Positions 23,029-34,944 of a stretch of 64,000 nt of DNA are shown piece by piece. The translations under genes were made by a program, and so were the position numbers. This DNA is from Lomentospora prolificans (taxonomy: Eukaryota > Ascomycota > Sordariomycetes > Microascales > Microascaceae): NCBI GenBank assembly GCA_029532625.1, contig JARFXM010000009.1, positions 806,001-870,000 on the forward strand, in the 5' to 3' direction. The notes under the pieces are model-generated. The model had not been told where the DNA came from. It did not search any database and saw only the letters and a program-made list of their open reading frames with translations. How positions within the stretch are numbered: position 1 is the first letter of the stretch; the number at the start of each line of letters is the position of its first letter.

Positions 23029-24445
23029 CTACTCCAATAGAGACGCCTGGTTTATGTACAGCCCATCGACGACGTTGCTAAGCTTGTCAATGGTGGAGAG
23101 AGCGGCGTCGTAGCTCTCGTCCCTGTGCGTCTCGTCGAAGATGATGAGGCAGCCGGCGCCCTGGTCGAGCACGCCGATGATGACCTTGTCAAGGATCATC
23201 TGCGAGAGTTTCCGCTCGACCTGCTGGGTGTCAAGGCCGACGATCTTGGCGACATGGTCGATCTCAACGCGCGAGAAGGGCTCGATGACCTTGATAAGGT
23301 TCTGCTCCAACATGGCGTCATAGAGGCGACGGAGATGGTTGCGGATGAAGGCGTCGCTGCCGAGCTCGTACCTGTAGGCGGCGAGGGAGCGCTCGTATTC
23401 CTCGAGTGAGCGGTTGGAGTGGGCCCTAGCGATGGCCTTCATGGCCTCGAGGTTCTGACCGGCGTACTTGAGGGCCTGCTTGGACTGGAGGAGGGTGTTT
23501 ACGTCCTCAGCCAGGTTGAGCATGATCTTGCAGAGGAGCATGTATTGAAGGGCGGCGGTCGCCTTGGCGGGCTCATCCTGGGTGTGGTAGCCGTCGAGGG
23601 CCTCGATGAAGTAAGAAAAGGCAGTGTTGAAGTCCCTGTCCTCGGCGTGTAGCATGCCGCTCTGCATGTCGAGGTCGGCCTGAAGGCGCGGGGGCGTGTA
23701 GACGGAGGCGGCGCTGGTGCGGGCGCTGGTGAGGGCGGCGCGGGCCTTGGCGATATTGCCGAGGGCGTGATAGACGCGGGACTCGAGGAGCTGGACCTCG
23801 ACAAGGACGAGCTTGTCGTCGAGGCGCTTGAGCTCGCGGAGCAGGCTGTTGATGAGGGTAAGGGCGTCGTAATAGGACTGCTTGGCCATGTAGAGGGTTA
23901 CGAGGCGGGTCTCGAGGTTCTGGCGGAGGAAGCTACGGCGCTCGGAGGTGGCCCATTCTATGCAGGATTTGGTGACTGAGATCTGGATCTCGTTGGAGTT
24001 GGGGATGTCGTGGAAGAAGTCGAGAAGTTGTTTCACTAGTGCAACCGTTAGGATTTAATGCTGCAACCGATGGTAAGGCAGGATGGGACATGTAGACGAA
24101 CCCAATTTCGCCGTCTTGGCCTTGGCGAAAGACGATAGAACGGACCGACTTGTCTTGACAAGCTCGACGAGCTCTGATGTGTTCCTAAATGCGCAGTCAA
24201 CACACACCCTCCCATCTGAGTCTGAGATGCGAGATTGCCAGTCGCACTCGGATATCCACGTACTTCTCATCTCTGTAAAGCTCTCCCAGGGCAATAAGTG
24301 CCGTTTCGTACTCCCTAACAGCGACATCCGAGTTCACAGACGGGGGTTGGGAGATGATGTCCTTGAGGAGTTGCTCAGCCTTCCTAGGTTCAGACTTGAC
24401 GAGCTTCTGGGCCTCCTGCACCCTGGCCGAATCTCCTTGCGCCAT
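23029..24445 (-). CDS. rpn6: 26S proteasome lid subunit RPN6 (PSMD11), PCI domain
   Basis: Exons on the minus strand are 24445-24264, 24184-24102 and 24035-23029, giving 423 residues, almost exactly the family length. Rpn6 clamps the 19S lid to the 20S core and is essential for 26S assembly. Visible landmarks are the helical repeat region (LGELYRDEKNTSELVELVK, SFAKAKTAKL, QLLDFFHDIPNS, SCIEWATSERRSFLRQNLE) and the C-terminal PCI domain from about residue 220. The PCI winged helix contains VIEPFSRVEIDHVAKIVGLD and ends in the typical LYINQASLLE-like tail. Introns are 79 bp (24185-24263) and 66 bp (24036-24101); the second starts GTTCGT, a less common donor, and carries CCTAAC. The gene converges on the AT-hook gene. 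COP9 subunit 2 is the nearest relative but is less similar. Confidence 0.95.
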
Positions 24446-25198
24446 CGTTTTTCGATATCAACGATTGTTCTAGTGAGAGAGGTGCCTGGGCTTGGACGGT
24501 TCGGACGTGGGCGAGAGGGGAGTTGGGACTGGGAATTTGCTGGCGATGTGTCGTTTTGCTTGCTTGGGATTCTTGGTTCACAGGTCTGGGGCCTCTGAGG
24601 CTGGTGGCGTAAGGCATTGTCGCCTTGAGCTTCGTTGCTATGGTCAATGCCTGGAAGGTCCTGGACGGAATTTGCCGATTGATCACGTGGGTAGTTCAGC
24701 TTCGGGCCCGAAGGCGACCTCACTGACACTGCCAGCTGCTCAGCGCTTATCTTACACGATGCTCGGATTCCTTTCTCCTTGTCTGTTTTCATTTTATCTC
24801 ATTTTATTTCTTCTTCATTCTTAGTTTATATAATTAAGGACCTAGCTTACTTTGTACCTACACGAGTTCTTGATTTGCAAACAAATCGCCACCAACGATG
24901 GGCCAGCTACTTCGTACATCTCACCAATTCAAGCATATCCGCAAGGATGTGCCTCACCGAGGCCTTACCGAGAGAGAGAGAGAGAGAGCAAGAATTCCTC
25001 TCCGAAACCAGGCCGCAACGCGCACGAACAATTGGGATACAACGTTAATCAGACAATAGATTCTGGTATCATACTTCTAAATTTACGAAACTAAACTTGT
25101 GGTATCGCGGTTCAAGCAGCTATTATTCCATCCAGCAAAGGCTTTCCATCACGCCCCGAATGTATTCGCACAAAACACGTCTTAGCGTGCACAAAGAC
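24446..25198. other. Upstream region of RPN6 and 3' region of the flavoprotein gene
   Basis: Both neighbours are on the minus strand. The stretch holds the RPN6 promoter and the 3' end of the next gene, with a (GA)n microsatellite at 24970-24988. No further gene seen. Confidence 0.6.
24970..24988. repeat. (GA)n microsatellite
   Basis: Nineteen bases of perfect alternating GA in intergenic sequence. Confidence 0.9.
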
Positions 25199-26338
25199 CT
25201 AGGCAGTGTCGCCGTTGATCCAGGCGGGAGACTTGTCTGTAAATAGAGTCTTCCCCTTGATCATGGACGCGAACCAATTCCAAAGCTTAAGGCCGAACAG
25301 TTGGCCTGTGCCATGCTTCCTGCCCATCGTGGCGACCACCGCCGGCGACGTGTTAACCTTGTGGTTGGTAAGACTGGGCTCGTTACCTCGCAGAGATGCG
25401 TCCAAGTTTTTCCACAATGTTGCGATCTGGGGCTCAATACGAAGCAGCTGTTTGCTTTCGAGGTTGCCCACGTCACCAACGGCCCAAACATTCTGGGTGC
25501 CGGAGACGCGTAGTGTCTTATCCTGCGCGAGACTACCATCATTTCGGGACTGGTCGTGTAGCTCCTTAGGAATAAACTCCGTGTTGGGACGCACTCCGAT
25601 GAGTGGGACGAATAAGTCGGTGGCAATGGTCTCACCGTTGGAGAGGGTGACCTCGGTCACGGCTCCATTATTCTCAAACGGCGTCGTAGCCCTAACTTTG
25701 TTGATGACCTTGACACCGAGACTGGTGAGGGCGTCCTCAGATGCCTTGCCGACGGAGGGCAGATAGGCGTTCATCAGCGTGTCGGCGCTGTTGACGAGGG
25801 TGATCTTCTTGCTGGTGCCGTACTTGGCGGCAATCTCTCCCGCCGTCTCAACACCAGCGGGGCCACCTCCAGCAATAACGATGGACTTGGCAGCATCGAC
25901 CTTGGACTGGAGATCATGCCATTTGTCAATGGTCTCTTGGTACGAATCGAGCAACTTGAATGGTACACCGGTCGTCGTGCGGGTGCCGGTTGCGATTACT
26001 AATTGGTCATAGTTCAGGGTCTGGGCTCCCCCATCACGGGTTTCGATCTGCACAACGTTGTTTGCGGTATCAAGGCTAGTGGCCTTTCCTTCGATAAGCT
26101 CGAACTGCTTGGCGTCGTACTTGGCGAAGGCGGAAGCCAGAGGCTTGAAGAGGATGTCGTCGGCGAACTCGCCGGGGATCACACCGCGAACGGTACCGGG
26201 AGGCCAGTAAACGTGCGTGCTCGGTGAGACGAGAATGACCTTCAAGTCAGAGACGTTGGGATAGGTGCGTTTCAGGAGCTTGTGGGCGATGCCGATACCG
26301 CCGGGACCAGCTCCGAGGATGACGACTTGTTTACCCAT
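25199..26338 (-). CDS. AIFM2/FSP1-like (AMID-like) FAD-dependent NAD(P)H oxidoreductase
   Basis: A single exon of 379 residues. It is a two-dinucleotide-binding-fold flavoprotein. The FAD motif GAGPGGIG is at residues 9-16, ATGTR at 116-120, the NAD(P)H motif GGGPAGVE at 157-164, and the second FAD contact AVGDV at 286-290. Size and motif order fit the AIF-like/AMID group, related to animal AIFM2 (FSP1), a quinone reductase that protects membranes from lipid peroxidation. No cleavable mitochondrial presequence or membrane helix is seen, unlike true AIF. Gly2 is present, but the following residues are not a convincing myristoylation signal. NADH dehydrogenase-like and nitrite reductase-like members share this fold, so substrate and location are inferred. 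Its 5' end faces the FAD monooxygenase gene across about 2 kb. Confidence 0.85.
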   Translation of the reverse strand: MGKQVVILGAGPGGIGIAHKLLKRTYPNVSDLKVILVSPSTHVYWPPGTVRGVIPGEFADDILFKPLASAFAKYDAKQFELIEGKATSLDTANNVVQIETRDGGAQTLNYDQLVIATGTRTTTGVPFKLLDSYQETIDKWHDLQSKVDAAKSIVIAGGGPAGVETAGEIAAKYGTSKKITLVNSADTLMNAYLPSVGKASEDALTSLGVKVINKVRATTPFENNGAVTEVTLSNGETIATDLFVPLIGVRPNTEFIPKELHDQSRNDGSLAQDKTLRVSGTQNVWAVGDVGNLESKQLLRIEPQIATLWKNLDASLRGNEPSLTNHKVNTSPAVVATMGRKHGTGQLFGLKLWNWFASMIKGKTLFTDKSPAWINGDTA

Positions 26339-28324
26339 GGTGTGAGCCGGACCAGGGAGAGGTGGCGCAAGCTTTGGAAAGTGTCGAGGAAAGAAAAACC
26401 GAGATCAGGAGAGCAGCAAGCGCAAGGTCACAGGGTTGTCTATATTACGCCTAAAAAGCTTAAGCCCGAAAGCTTCGTTCGGGACGGGACCCATCTCGAC
26501 TTATATTCCCAGTGGGCTCGAGAGCATTTCCGCGCATTCATCGTCCGGTCGACTTCCTGAGTAATAAGCAACTCAAAGTCCAAGCACGACTGTGGATCGC
26601 CCAGACACGCACAATGCGACACAGGGTCGCAGGAGCCAGCCATGGATCATCTCAAATGAGGAACCCCACTCGGCGTTGAAACCTTTCCCTAAGCAGCCAA
26701 TGAAATTATTAAGCCGCTGATTCAGGACGGCTGCGCTTGGGGTCTTGCCTTGCCAGCGAAAGGTCTTGACACCAAGCCTTACCAGTTCTGTTGATGCCAG
26801 CGCTACGGAGAGGTGGCGGAATTCCGGCTGGCCTGGCCTGGTGGTCGACGATTTCTCAGACTGTGGGTGTTGATTTCAAATCCATGACTAAGTCCGTCGT
26901 CCGACAGCCATGCGCCGATCGAAACGGCTGTCGCCCTCAGAACCGCACCCTCGACCCGGCAAACCCTCAAGTTGAAGTCCATCGGTTTCCAGTTTGACCC
27001 CGACCCCGTAATCGTATCGATCCCGTCCGAAGGGCGTCCGCGTCCCTTTCCCTTTTGCCAAGGCCTCGTTGGGTTGCAGGCCGGTGACTCAGACGCCAAT
27101 GACCCCAGAAATATGCGCCAGGTAGAGGAGATTAGCTGGACTCGTCGCCTGGTATTAATGCTATTCCCGTGTTCCTGCATAAATGGGCGAGAACCCCGAG
27201 ATTTTCGTCGTGATTGTGATTCCGGAGAACCGATGGGGTTCTTTACCGGTGCCAACTCGCGCTGGATAATTGATATATCCAGGTTTTCTCCTTGCTTTTC
27301 AGTTTTTCTCTTTCTTTCTTTTCGTCTTCTTATCTTTCGTCTTTCTTTTCGCTGGCTGCAACATTCGGGAGATGGCTGGCCGAGCAGCCACTTAGCTGAA
27401 TCTTTCGTCTCCTGATGCTATGGCGCAAGTCAGAACTTTCCCCGGTTCGCGCGTGTCCAGTGTACAACCAGGAAGGATCCTCGATCGTGATTGCTCCGGA
27501 ACGGAGTATTGCGTGGCGATAAACTAGATGTGGCGATGGCTGACCTCTTCGAGGGAGGTTGCCCGCCCCTCTCAGCGCCGAAGCTTGCTCTTGCGACGAC
27601 CCAATCCCCGGCGTGACGGGCATAACCCACCTCCGGGCTGAACCCACTACCGGGCAAAACCCACCCGCTCCTGGCCTTCCCGAACCGGCTGAAAACTCGG
27701 AGCACTGCAAGGCTCAAGCCTAGTCTCATGACGGTCAGGGTGTGTCGTGAATAATACCTCAATAATTTGGGGAAACCAATCGTGTTAATCACTTTGCCGT
27801 ACCGGGCGACTACTTGGCCAGCTTCTCGGAAGACGCGAGCTCGCCGTCCCCGCGAACGTGAATTCAATCTAATGATGTGGCTTAAAGCGAGAGCACCGAG
27901 AAATCATATATGACCACAAGCAATCAAGCCATTGCACGCGCAAGCCCCATTTCTCAGAGGCCAGCATCACAGCCCTTGAGCTTCCGCCTCGGGGTAGGTT
28001 GACCCTGTTGTCGGGACATAGTAGCGGCGCACCCAAGTCCGACGTCGGTGCCGTCTAAAGTGGGCAATGTGTGCGACTATCCCCGGCTACTATACGGGCA
28101 ACCACGTACCTCATGATGCCACTGACTTATCCTAAGTGTACCTATAATTGCATACGTATCAGAGGCTTGCGGCTGAAGCACGATAAATACCATTACTTCC
28201 GCTCGCTTGACCTGTATGCCAACTCTGTTTCTCTTTTGACATGACCATATCCAGTTTTCCCGCAAAAGCTTGGAACCATCATTCAGCAGATATTACACGT
28301 TCATGTAGTCCCTTGTAGCTCACT
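26339..28324. other. 2 kb divergent intergenic region with a 17-bp tandem repeat
   Basis: It separates the divergent flavoprotein and monooxygenase genes. Features are a polypyrimidine tract at about 27285-27350 and three 17-bp tandem repeats at 27617-27667. Short frames on both strands have no family features, and their nominal starts are not ATG. Confidence 0.55.
27617..27667. repeat. Three tandem copies of a 17-bp unit
   Basis: Copies at 27617-27633, 27634-27650 and 27651-27667 share CGGGC(A/T)(T/G/A)AACCCAC followed by a variable 3-base end. The three copies abut exactly. The region is non-coding and lies about 660 bp upstream of the monooxygenase start. Confidence 0.85.
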
Positions 28325-29739
28325 ATGAAGAGCAACTTCAAGGTCATAGTCGTGGGAGGCGGTCCCGTTGGCCTCACAGCCGCCCACGCCCTTCGCCAGG
28401 CCAACATCCGCTTCATCGTCCTCGAGCGGCGAGCCGAACTCTACGAGGACGTCGGCGCGAGCCTCGTTCTGCGACCTCCTACCCTCCGCGTGATGCACCA
28501 GCTTGGCCTCCTCGAGAAGCTCCGAAAGATTGGTGTTGGGATACACACCAGCAGGTCGTTCACCGCCCAAGGCTACAAGTTCCGGGCCGCCAACGAGATC
28601 TTCCCCGCCATGCAGGCCAAGTTCGTACACCCCCTCGTGCCCGATGCATCCCCAGCCCTCCTGTCCACTCCCCGCTAACACGAGCAAACAGCCACGGCAT
28701 CCTCCCCATGTGCTTCCACCGCGCCCACCTCATCCAAGCCGTCTACGACGGTCTCGACGACTCCGGAAAAGCCCATATCCACACCGGCAAAAACGTCACC
28801 CAGGTCGAGGCTCTCCCCTCCGGCATCCGCGTCACATGCGCCGACGGCTCCACCTACAGAGGTGACCTCGTCATCGGCGCCGACGGCGTGCACTCGCGGG
28901 TGCGCCAGCTGATGCGCGAGCAGGCCCTGAAGCTCGACCCGAACGCCGACGTCAACCCCGAGAAGCCCTACACCACCTACTACAGGGCCATGTGGTTCAC
29001 CTTTCCGCGTCCTGAGGGTTGCTTGCCCGGTGAGGCGGCGGACACGCACGCCGATAAGCTGTCGGTGCAGTTCCTGTGCGGCATCGATCGTGCGTGGATG
29101 TTCCTCTACGAAAAGCTCGACGAACCCACGCAGGAGAGGAGGTCCTACACCGAGGCGGACAGGAGAGTGTACCGGATCAAGTTCGAGGACATGGCCGTCA
29201 CGGAAAAATACAAGGTCAAGGACCTCTTCCTCGCGCGATTCACCGAGGGCATGGCCGACCTGGAAGAAGGCATGGTGAAGCACTGGTACTGGAACCGCAT
29301 CGTCCTCGTCGGCGACGCCTGCCACAAGGTCACGCCCAACCTCGGCCTCGGCTACAACAACGGCCTCCAGGACGTGGCCACCCTTGTCAACCGCCTGCAC
29401 GCCCTCCTCGACGACGCCCCCGGGGAATCCCCCACCCCCGAGGCGCTGGCCGGCGTGCTGGGCCAATACCAGGCTGCTCGGCTGCAGTTCGCGCCAGACG
29501 ACCTCTGGCTGTCGGGCTTGGTGACCCGCATGTGGGCGTGGCACAACTACGTCTACTGGGTTCTCGACAGGTATATCCTCCCAAACCTCCCCGGGATGGA
29601 CTACTGGGTCGCGAAATCTGCGGGCGAGGCGGGGGCCAAAGGCGAGGTGCTCGATTACGTTGCGGCGGATGAGCCGTTTACCGGCAAGATACCGTGGGTG
29701 CATTCCATTCCCCGCAAGGCTTCGCGGAGCAGCGTGTAA
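28325..29739 (+). CDS. FAD-dependent monooxygenase (group A, epoxidase/hydroxylase type)
   Basis: Exons are 28325-28620 and 28692-29739, giving 447 residues. The enzyme uses NAD(P)H, O2 and FAD to hydroxylate or epoxidise a small organic substrate. The dinucleotide motif GGGPVG is at residues 11-16, the DG motif (GADGVHSR) near 161-168, and the GD motif (VGDACHKVTPNLGLG) near 305-319. The C-terminal part resembles fungal meroterpenoid or indole-diterpene epoxidases (PaxM-like group), which often carry hydrophobic C-terminal segments; here only weakly hydrophobic stretches remain. The intron (28621-28691, 71 bp) has donor GTTCGT and branch GCTAACA and is the only phase-2 solution. The gene runs tail to tail with a PDR transporter 443 bp away. 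There is no prenyltransferase, terpene cyclase or polyketide synthase within the window, so the substrate cannot be inferred. Confidence 0.9.
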
Positions 29740-30182
29740 ACGAGAAACGATGGTGTATTCTCGGTTTTGGCGTCCTCTCCTTGCTGCCGATCTTCTTCCC
29801 TGCTCTCCTCTTGACCCCTTCTATACCCCAACGTTTACATCCTATTCCGAGAGTTGTGTTTGTCGAATTCATTGCATTTACCGTGATAGATTATAGGCTC
29901 AATAGATTATAGAGACGATAGATTTCATGTTTTATCGTTACTTTCCTTCTTAAACAAACGCCATCTCATTCCGCTGATGTCCATATATCCCTTCTCTGGC
30001 TACCAAAACCCGCTTCTCCATTAACTCGGGCTTCTTTCACGCTTCTATTGGTTACTCACGGTAGCCGCCCATTTCTCATCGATTGTACTGCCAAATAATA
30101 TACCATGAACCGCAGAAAATAAACATAATAAAGTATATATAACTGTCGAGTTCCAATCAGTCGCTAAAACACGCTTCCGACA
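29740..30182. other. Convergent intergenic region, monooxygenase / ABC transporter
   Basis: Two opposing 3' ends with A/T-rich sequence and several TATA/AATAAA-like strings near 29880-30150. No gene seen. Confidence 0.6.
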
Positions 30183-33100
30183 TTAAATCACACCCGCCGT
30201 AGTCTTCTCCGCCTTCTCCTTCTCCTTCTCGGGCTTCTTAGATTTCTTGGCCTTGACCTTTCCAAGATTCCATTTCTTCACCCTGAATAAGTAGTATGTC
30301 AACACGGCAATAGCTATGTTGAAGATAACGTAGGCCCACACAATCCCAAAGTTCCTCCACCTATCCTTCCAGTAGATGCCGCTGCCCGCAAGATACTGGT
30401 CCGCCACTGTGAGCGAACAATACCTGCAATCCTCTGTCGCGTCGGGGTTCTGCAGTCGCCCGGGCGCCTGCTGTAGAAATGGCGCCATGTACTCTCCGCA
30501 AGTCTGGCCCGACGGAGGGCTAAAGATTGATGTTTCGCTGGAGGAACAGTCGACAGGACGGTCATGAAGCTGTGTAGCGACCATGCCAGAGGTCCAATAG
30601 GTGAAGGGCGAGACGCGGTACATGAAGATCCAGAAGCCGGGCAAGGCGTTGGGTGTCTGTAGGACACCGCAAAATACCAAGCTCATCATGACAAGGAGGG
30701 TAACGATCCCGCCGGCCGTCTGGGCATCGTGGAGGGCAGCGATGGTCATCTGCGCAAAGGAGCTAGCATAGATAAAGAGCTGTATACAAAAGAGAAGGAC
30801 GAGACCCTGGCGCTCAGAGCTCTGGATACCGGCAACGGGGTAGTAGAAAGTACCAAAGATGATAATGCCCGTAATGATTTGGTAGGGAATCTCAACGAGG
30901 ATGTTGGCGATCATGAAAGCCTTCCAGGAGTACGCTTTGCTAGGTCGCTCTCGAACCTCGTACAGGGATCGCTGAGTGATGAAGAGCGGTTGAATCTAAG
31001 TTCAAGAGTTAGTAAGATTTAGTCGCCTAGATGATAGGAATGGGAGGGCTTCTCCGTACCTGTTGGACAAGTGTCGAGAAGATTGTGATAACCTGGAATA
31101 CAGCGAAAAGAATAGTTTGCATTCCAGCAAGAGTTCCCTTTGCCTGGTAGAAGGTGAACCCGATGAAGAGACCAGCACAGAGGCCCAACATAAACTTGGC
31201 AAATACATAATTCGGCATTCTCCAGTACTGTTGGAAAACTCGCTTCGTCACAGCCGCCAGCTGTGCGGAGAAAGGCATCGCAAACTCAGCGCGGGCGTGA
31301 GATCCACCGTCATCGGCAACTGGCTCATTAATCCTCTCCGCATGCAAGCGCTCGATCTCTGAATCCACTCCCTCTCGCTCGGGGCTAGAATTCCAAACCT
31401 GATCCCACTCGACGCCGCTGTCATTCGTTCCATTATTGACCACTTCGAGCATATATTCGGCAGGGTTCTCTGTGTCACTGCACTGCCTCGCTCCATTGGA
31501 CTCGAAGTAGTCGAGCAGGGTGCGCGAATTCTCTCCAATCTCCCCAAAGTACACAGTCTTGCCGCCTCTGGCCAAGAACAGGAGCCGGTCAAACTGCTGG
31601 AAAAGAATAGCGCTTGGCTGGTGAACTGTGCAAAGGATAGCCTGGCCCGCATCCGCAAGTTTGCGTAGCAAGACGCAGATAGCCCAAGAACTCTGCGAGT
31701 CCAGACCGCTCGTAGGCTCATCCAGGAAAAGAAGCAGCTTGGGTTTGGCCGCTAGCTCCACGCCGATGGTGAGGAGCTTCCGTTGTTCTACGTTGAGACC
31801 CTCACCAGGGACACCGACGACAGCATCTGCAAAGTCGTTCATGTTAAGCATGTCGATTACTTCCTCCACATACTTATGCTTCTCCGCTTTACTAACGGTT
31901 TTAGGCTGGCGAAGCATGGCACTGAAGCGCAGACTCTCTCGAACCGTGGCGGTTTCCAAGTGCAAATCTATAGTAGGCACGTTAGTGGATAGTGCAAGGA
32001 ATTATAAGCAGAATGTGAGTACTCGCCTTGCTGCTGGACATAGCCGGTCTTGCGTTGAAAGCTAGCGTCCAGAGGTTTTCCGTTAACAAACATGTCGCCG
32101 TGAACGACACCCATCGTGGTTCGCTGCGCCAAAACATCTAAAAGAGTCGTCTTTCCGGCACCGCTAACGCCCATAAGCGCGGTGAGGGTCCCCGGCTTCA
32201 CCCAGCCGGAAACATTCGTAAGGAGCCTCCGAGTTCCTTCCTTGACGTCAACGTCGTAGTTGACATTTTTCCAGGTAAAAATGTCTTTTTGCGGTTCAAT
32301 AGCCCCGACATTGGCTCCTGCCTCGTCCATTTTTTCCGTTTTGCCTGCCGTCACGTCCTTATCCGTAGCACCGGTCTTGGGGTCCATGTGCGGGGGCACC
32401 TTTCCGCGCCGGAACACAAGGACGTCCGCACTAGCCGAAGATGAAGAGTTGAGCTCTGTACATACGAAGTAGACAGCCATGAAGAATACCAGAAAAGCCA
32501 GAAGGATGCCGAAGTTGCGCCAGACATGAGAGTAGCTATACCCATAGTTGACCTTGATGAATGCATCTCCGCTCACTGTGCGTTCGCCGGCGACTGAGCC
32601 CACAGCGTCACAAATCCAAGAGGTACCGACAGGTGGAGAATACGCCGGTATGATGCTAGAGCAAGTAAACTCCCTGCCGTGGAACTCGTTGGCCACAAGA
32701 ATCTCGAAGGCGTAGTACAAAGGATTGATCCACCGGATCCAGCTGAACCAGGGGTGCATCTGTGGCACTGCGATGATGAAACCGGTATAGATGACAAGTG
32801 CTAGGACGAAGATGCCAGCTAAGGTCATGGCCTGGGAGACAGTCTTGGTCACCGCTGCCATTGTCCGGAAGATTGCCGACATGACGAATGTTGAGATGTA
32901 GGTGATGAGAAAGTACAGGAAGAACTGTGCAGGCTCCCGGCGCAACCCAGCCAAAAAGTAGATAACGATGTTAAAGACGACAGCGGTGATGAACTTGATA
33001 GGTATATCGGAAAAGATGCCCGCGATAGCTTCAGTGGCAGGATGGTAGAAGGCATACGAGGCATGTTTTTCGACAATAGGGCGTTGATTATACAAACTGT

Positions 33101-34944
33101 TGATTTCCGTGATTGCACTGAGCGCATTGAGCAACACTGCCATAAATAGGACGGAGCCTCTAGAAAAAAAGCTAGCAGTGGCGTCGGGAGCACCAAAGAA
33201 AACGGAACCGATGATGAGAGCCATGATCAAGTGGGTTGCGGCTTGCGTCAAGGTTGCAGACTTATCATTCCACAACCGCTGATATGCCCGCTTTGTGTTT
33301 AACCGGATTTGCATCCAGGTGCTGATGATATACGGTGACTTTGGTCGGACGTGCTTTGCTTGTCTCTGTTCCTTGTGCTTCCTCATCTGCGAGATGTATT
33401 CACCGTGCTTGTCGCTTGGGGTTTCCTGCTCGGCCTTGTCGATGCTCTCTAGCAGGGCCTTATATTCGAGTGATTCTCTCCAATAACGCTCAAAGTCTTC
33501 GGACGTCCTAGGAACCTTATTTTCCATGCCCTCCCTTGGGGTTCGCTCCTGGGGATTGGTGAGGGAGGTCAGGAAATCACCGGTAGTTTGACGCGCGGGA
33601 CAATGCCAGCCTTGTCTTTCGAAGAAGGCTTTCGCATGCCTCGCGGGGCCAAAGTATATGGTACGGCCCTCGTATAAGACTATAGCCTTGTCAAAGAGAT
33701 CGTAAATCGCCTGACTCGCTTGATAGATGGCCACCGCATGCGCTCTGCCAGTAAGGTCGGACGACAATCGTAAAGCTTGCACGAATTTGAGAGCGGTGGC
33801 GGAATCAAGGCCTCGGGTGCTAATATGGCTCGATTAGCTCACTCAACAGAATATCGCATCAGACTCAGCACGTACCTATTATCCCAGGCTCCAAAAGGCG
33901 CGCTGGCCAACATCATCTCTGCGATACTGACACGCTTTCTCTCTCCTCCAGAAACACCTCGGACGAAATCATCACCAACTTTCGTGTAGTAGGTGTGGCT
34001 GAGACCACAAACGGCCATAATGACTTTGGCAACGTATTTTGAAGCCTTGTCCCGGGGTACGTTCTCGATCCGATTCGATGGCATTCGTGCCGACGCTGCG
34101 AATTCAAGGGTCTGGCCAACAGTAAGGTGTGGAAAGTGTCGATCAACCTGGAGGTGTTAGTGAAAACTATCTTATAAGGACTAGCCCTTTTGGTGTTTCT
34201 AGCCTGGTGGCATTATACCTCTTGATTGTAGATGACTTCGCCCTTGAATTCCTTAACCATCTGCTTTTGAGGGATTCCCTTGTAATGAATGGTGGAATTT
34301 TTATCCAGCTGTAGACCGTGAAGCTCTCCACAAAGTGTTTTGAGGAACGTAGTGCATCCTGAGCCTGGTCGTCCAAGAACAATCAGGAGCTCTCCACTCT
34401 CAATGATGCCATCAAAACTGTTTAGAATCCTCTTGGGCTTTTTATTGAGCGAGAGAAATTCCCCGGGCCTGAATGGCGCCATAAGAAACGAGCCAACAGT
34501 TTTCTGGTGCAGCAGCGCGGCGTCAGTTCCGGAGACGGTGAGGTTTCTGTATGCGACGCCGGTGTGGGCCGGGCGGATGCCCTCGGCGCTCATCCGCTGT
34601 ATGAAATGTCGCAGCCATTTAGACAAGTCGAACTCTTTGCTATCTGGCTGCAACGCCGGATCGTCGCGACTTATTTCGCTGTACTGTGGTGTAGCATCGG
34701 GCTCGGCGCCTGCCACACTAAATCGTCTGGTAGAAAGGGCTGTCGCTATCCTGTGAAGCTCGGCTCGGTCGTAGTCGTCGATGTACGCCTGGCTATTTAC
34801 CTTTCTCATGGGTTCCCCATTCCCGGTGCTGCTTCCGGACGAGGAAGTAGTCGAGCCCACCTCGCTGGCATCCTGAAGCTCCTCAACTGAATGCCTCGGT
34901 TCCATGCCCGGCCGAGAAACCTCGTCGTCTGGTAGATTCTGCAT
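30183..34944 (-). CDS. Full-size ABC transporter, pleiotropic drug resistance (PDR/ABCG) type
   Basis: Exons on the minus strand are 34944-34219, 34147-33876, 33819-32027, 31967-31060 and 30995-30183, giving 1,503 residues, the normal PDR length. Layout is (NBD-TMD)2. NBD1 has Walker A GRPGSGCTT (191-199) with Cys in place of the usual Lys, and signature VSGGERKR (307-314). NBD2 has Walker A GVSGAGKTT (883-891), a degenerate signature LNVEQRK (988-994) and Walker B LFLDEPTSGLD (1010-1020). These asymmetric sites are typical of fungal PDR pumps such as Cdr1/Pdr5. Each half carries about six membrane helices. The C-terminus is very Lys-rich. Such pumps export xenobiotics or metabolites at the plasma membrane. 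Intron 3 (31968-32026) opens with GCGAGT, the second GC-AG intron of the window. The neighbouring monooxygenase suggests a shared detoxification or export task, which is an inference. Confidence 0.95.

Noticed and set aside
27430..27867. Minus-strand 145-codon frame over the 17-bp repeats
   Set aside because: Starts with TTG and gains length only from the repeat. No family features.
28675..29703. Minus-strand 342-codon open frame
   Set aside because: It lies fully antisense to the FAD monooxygenase exon 2. It arises from C-ending codon bias there and shows no family motif.
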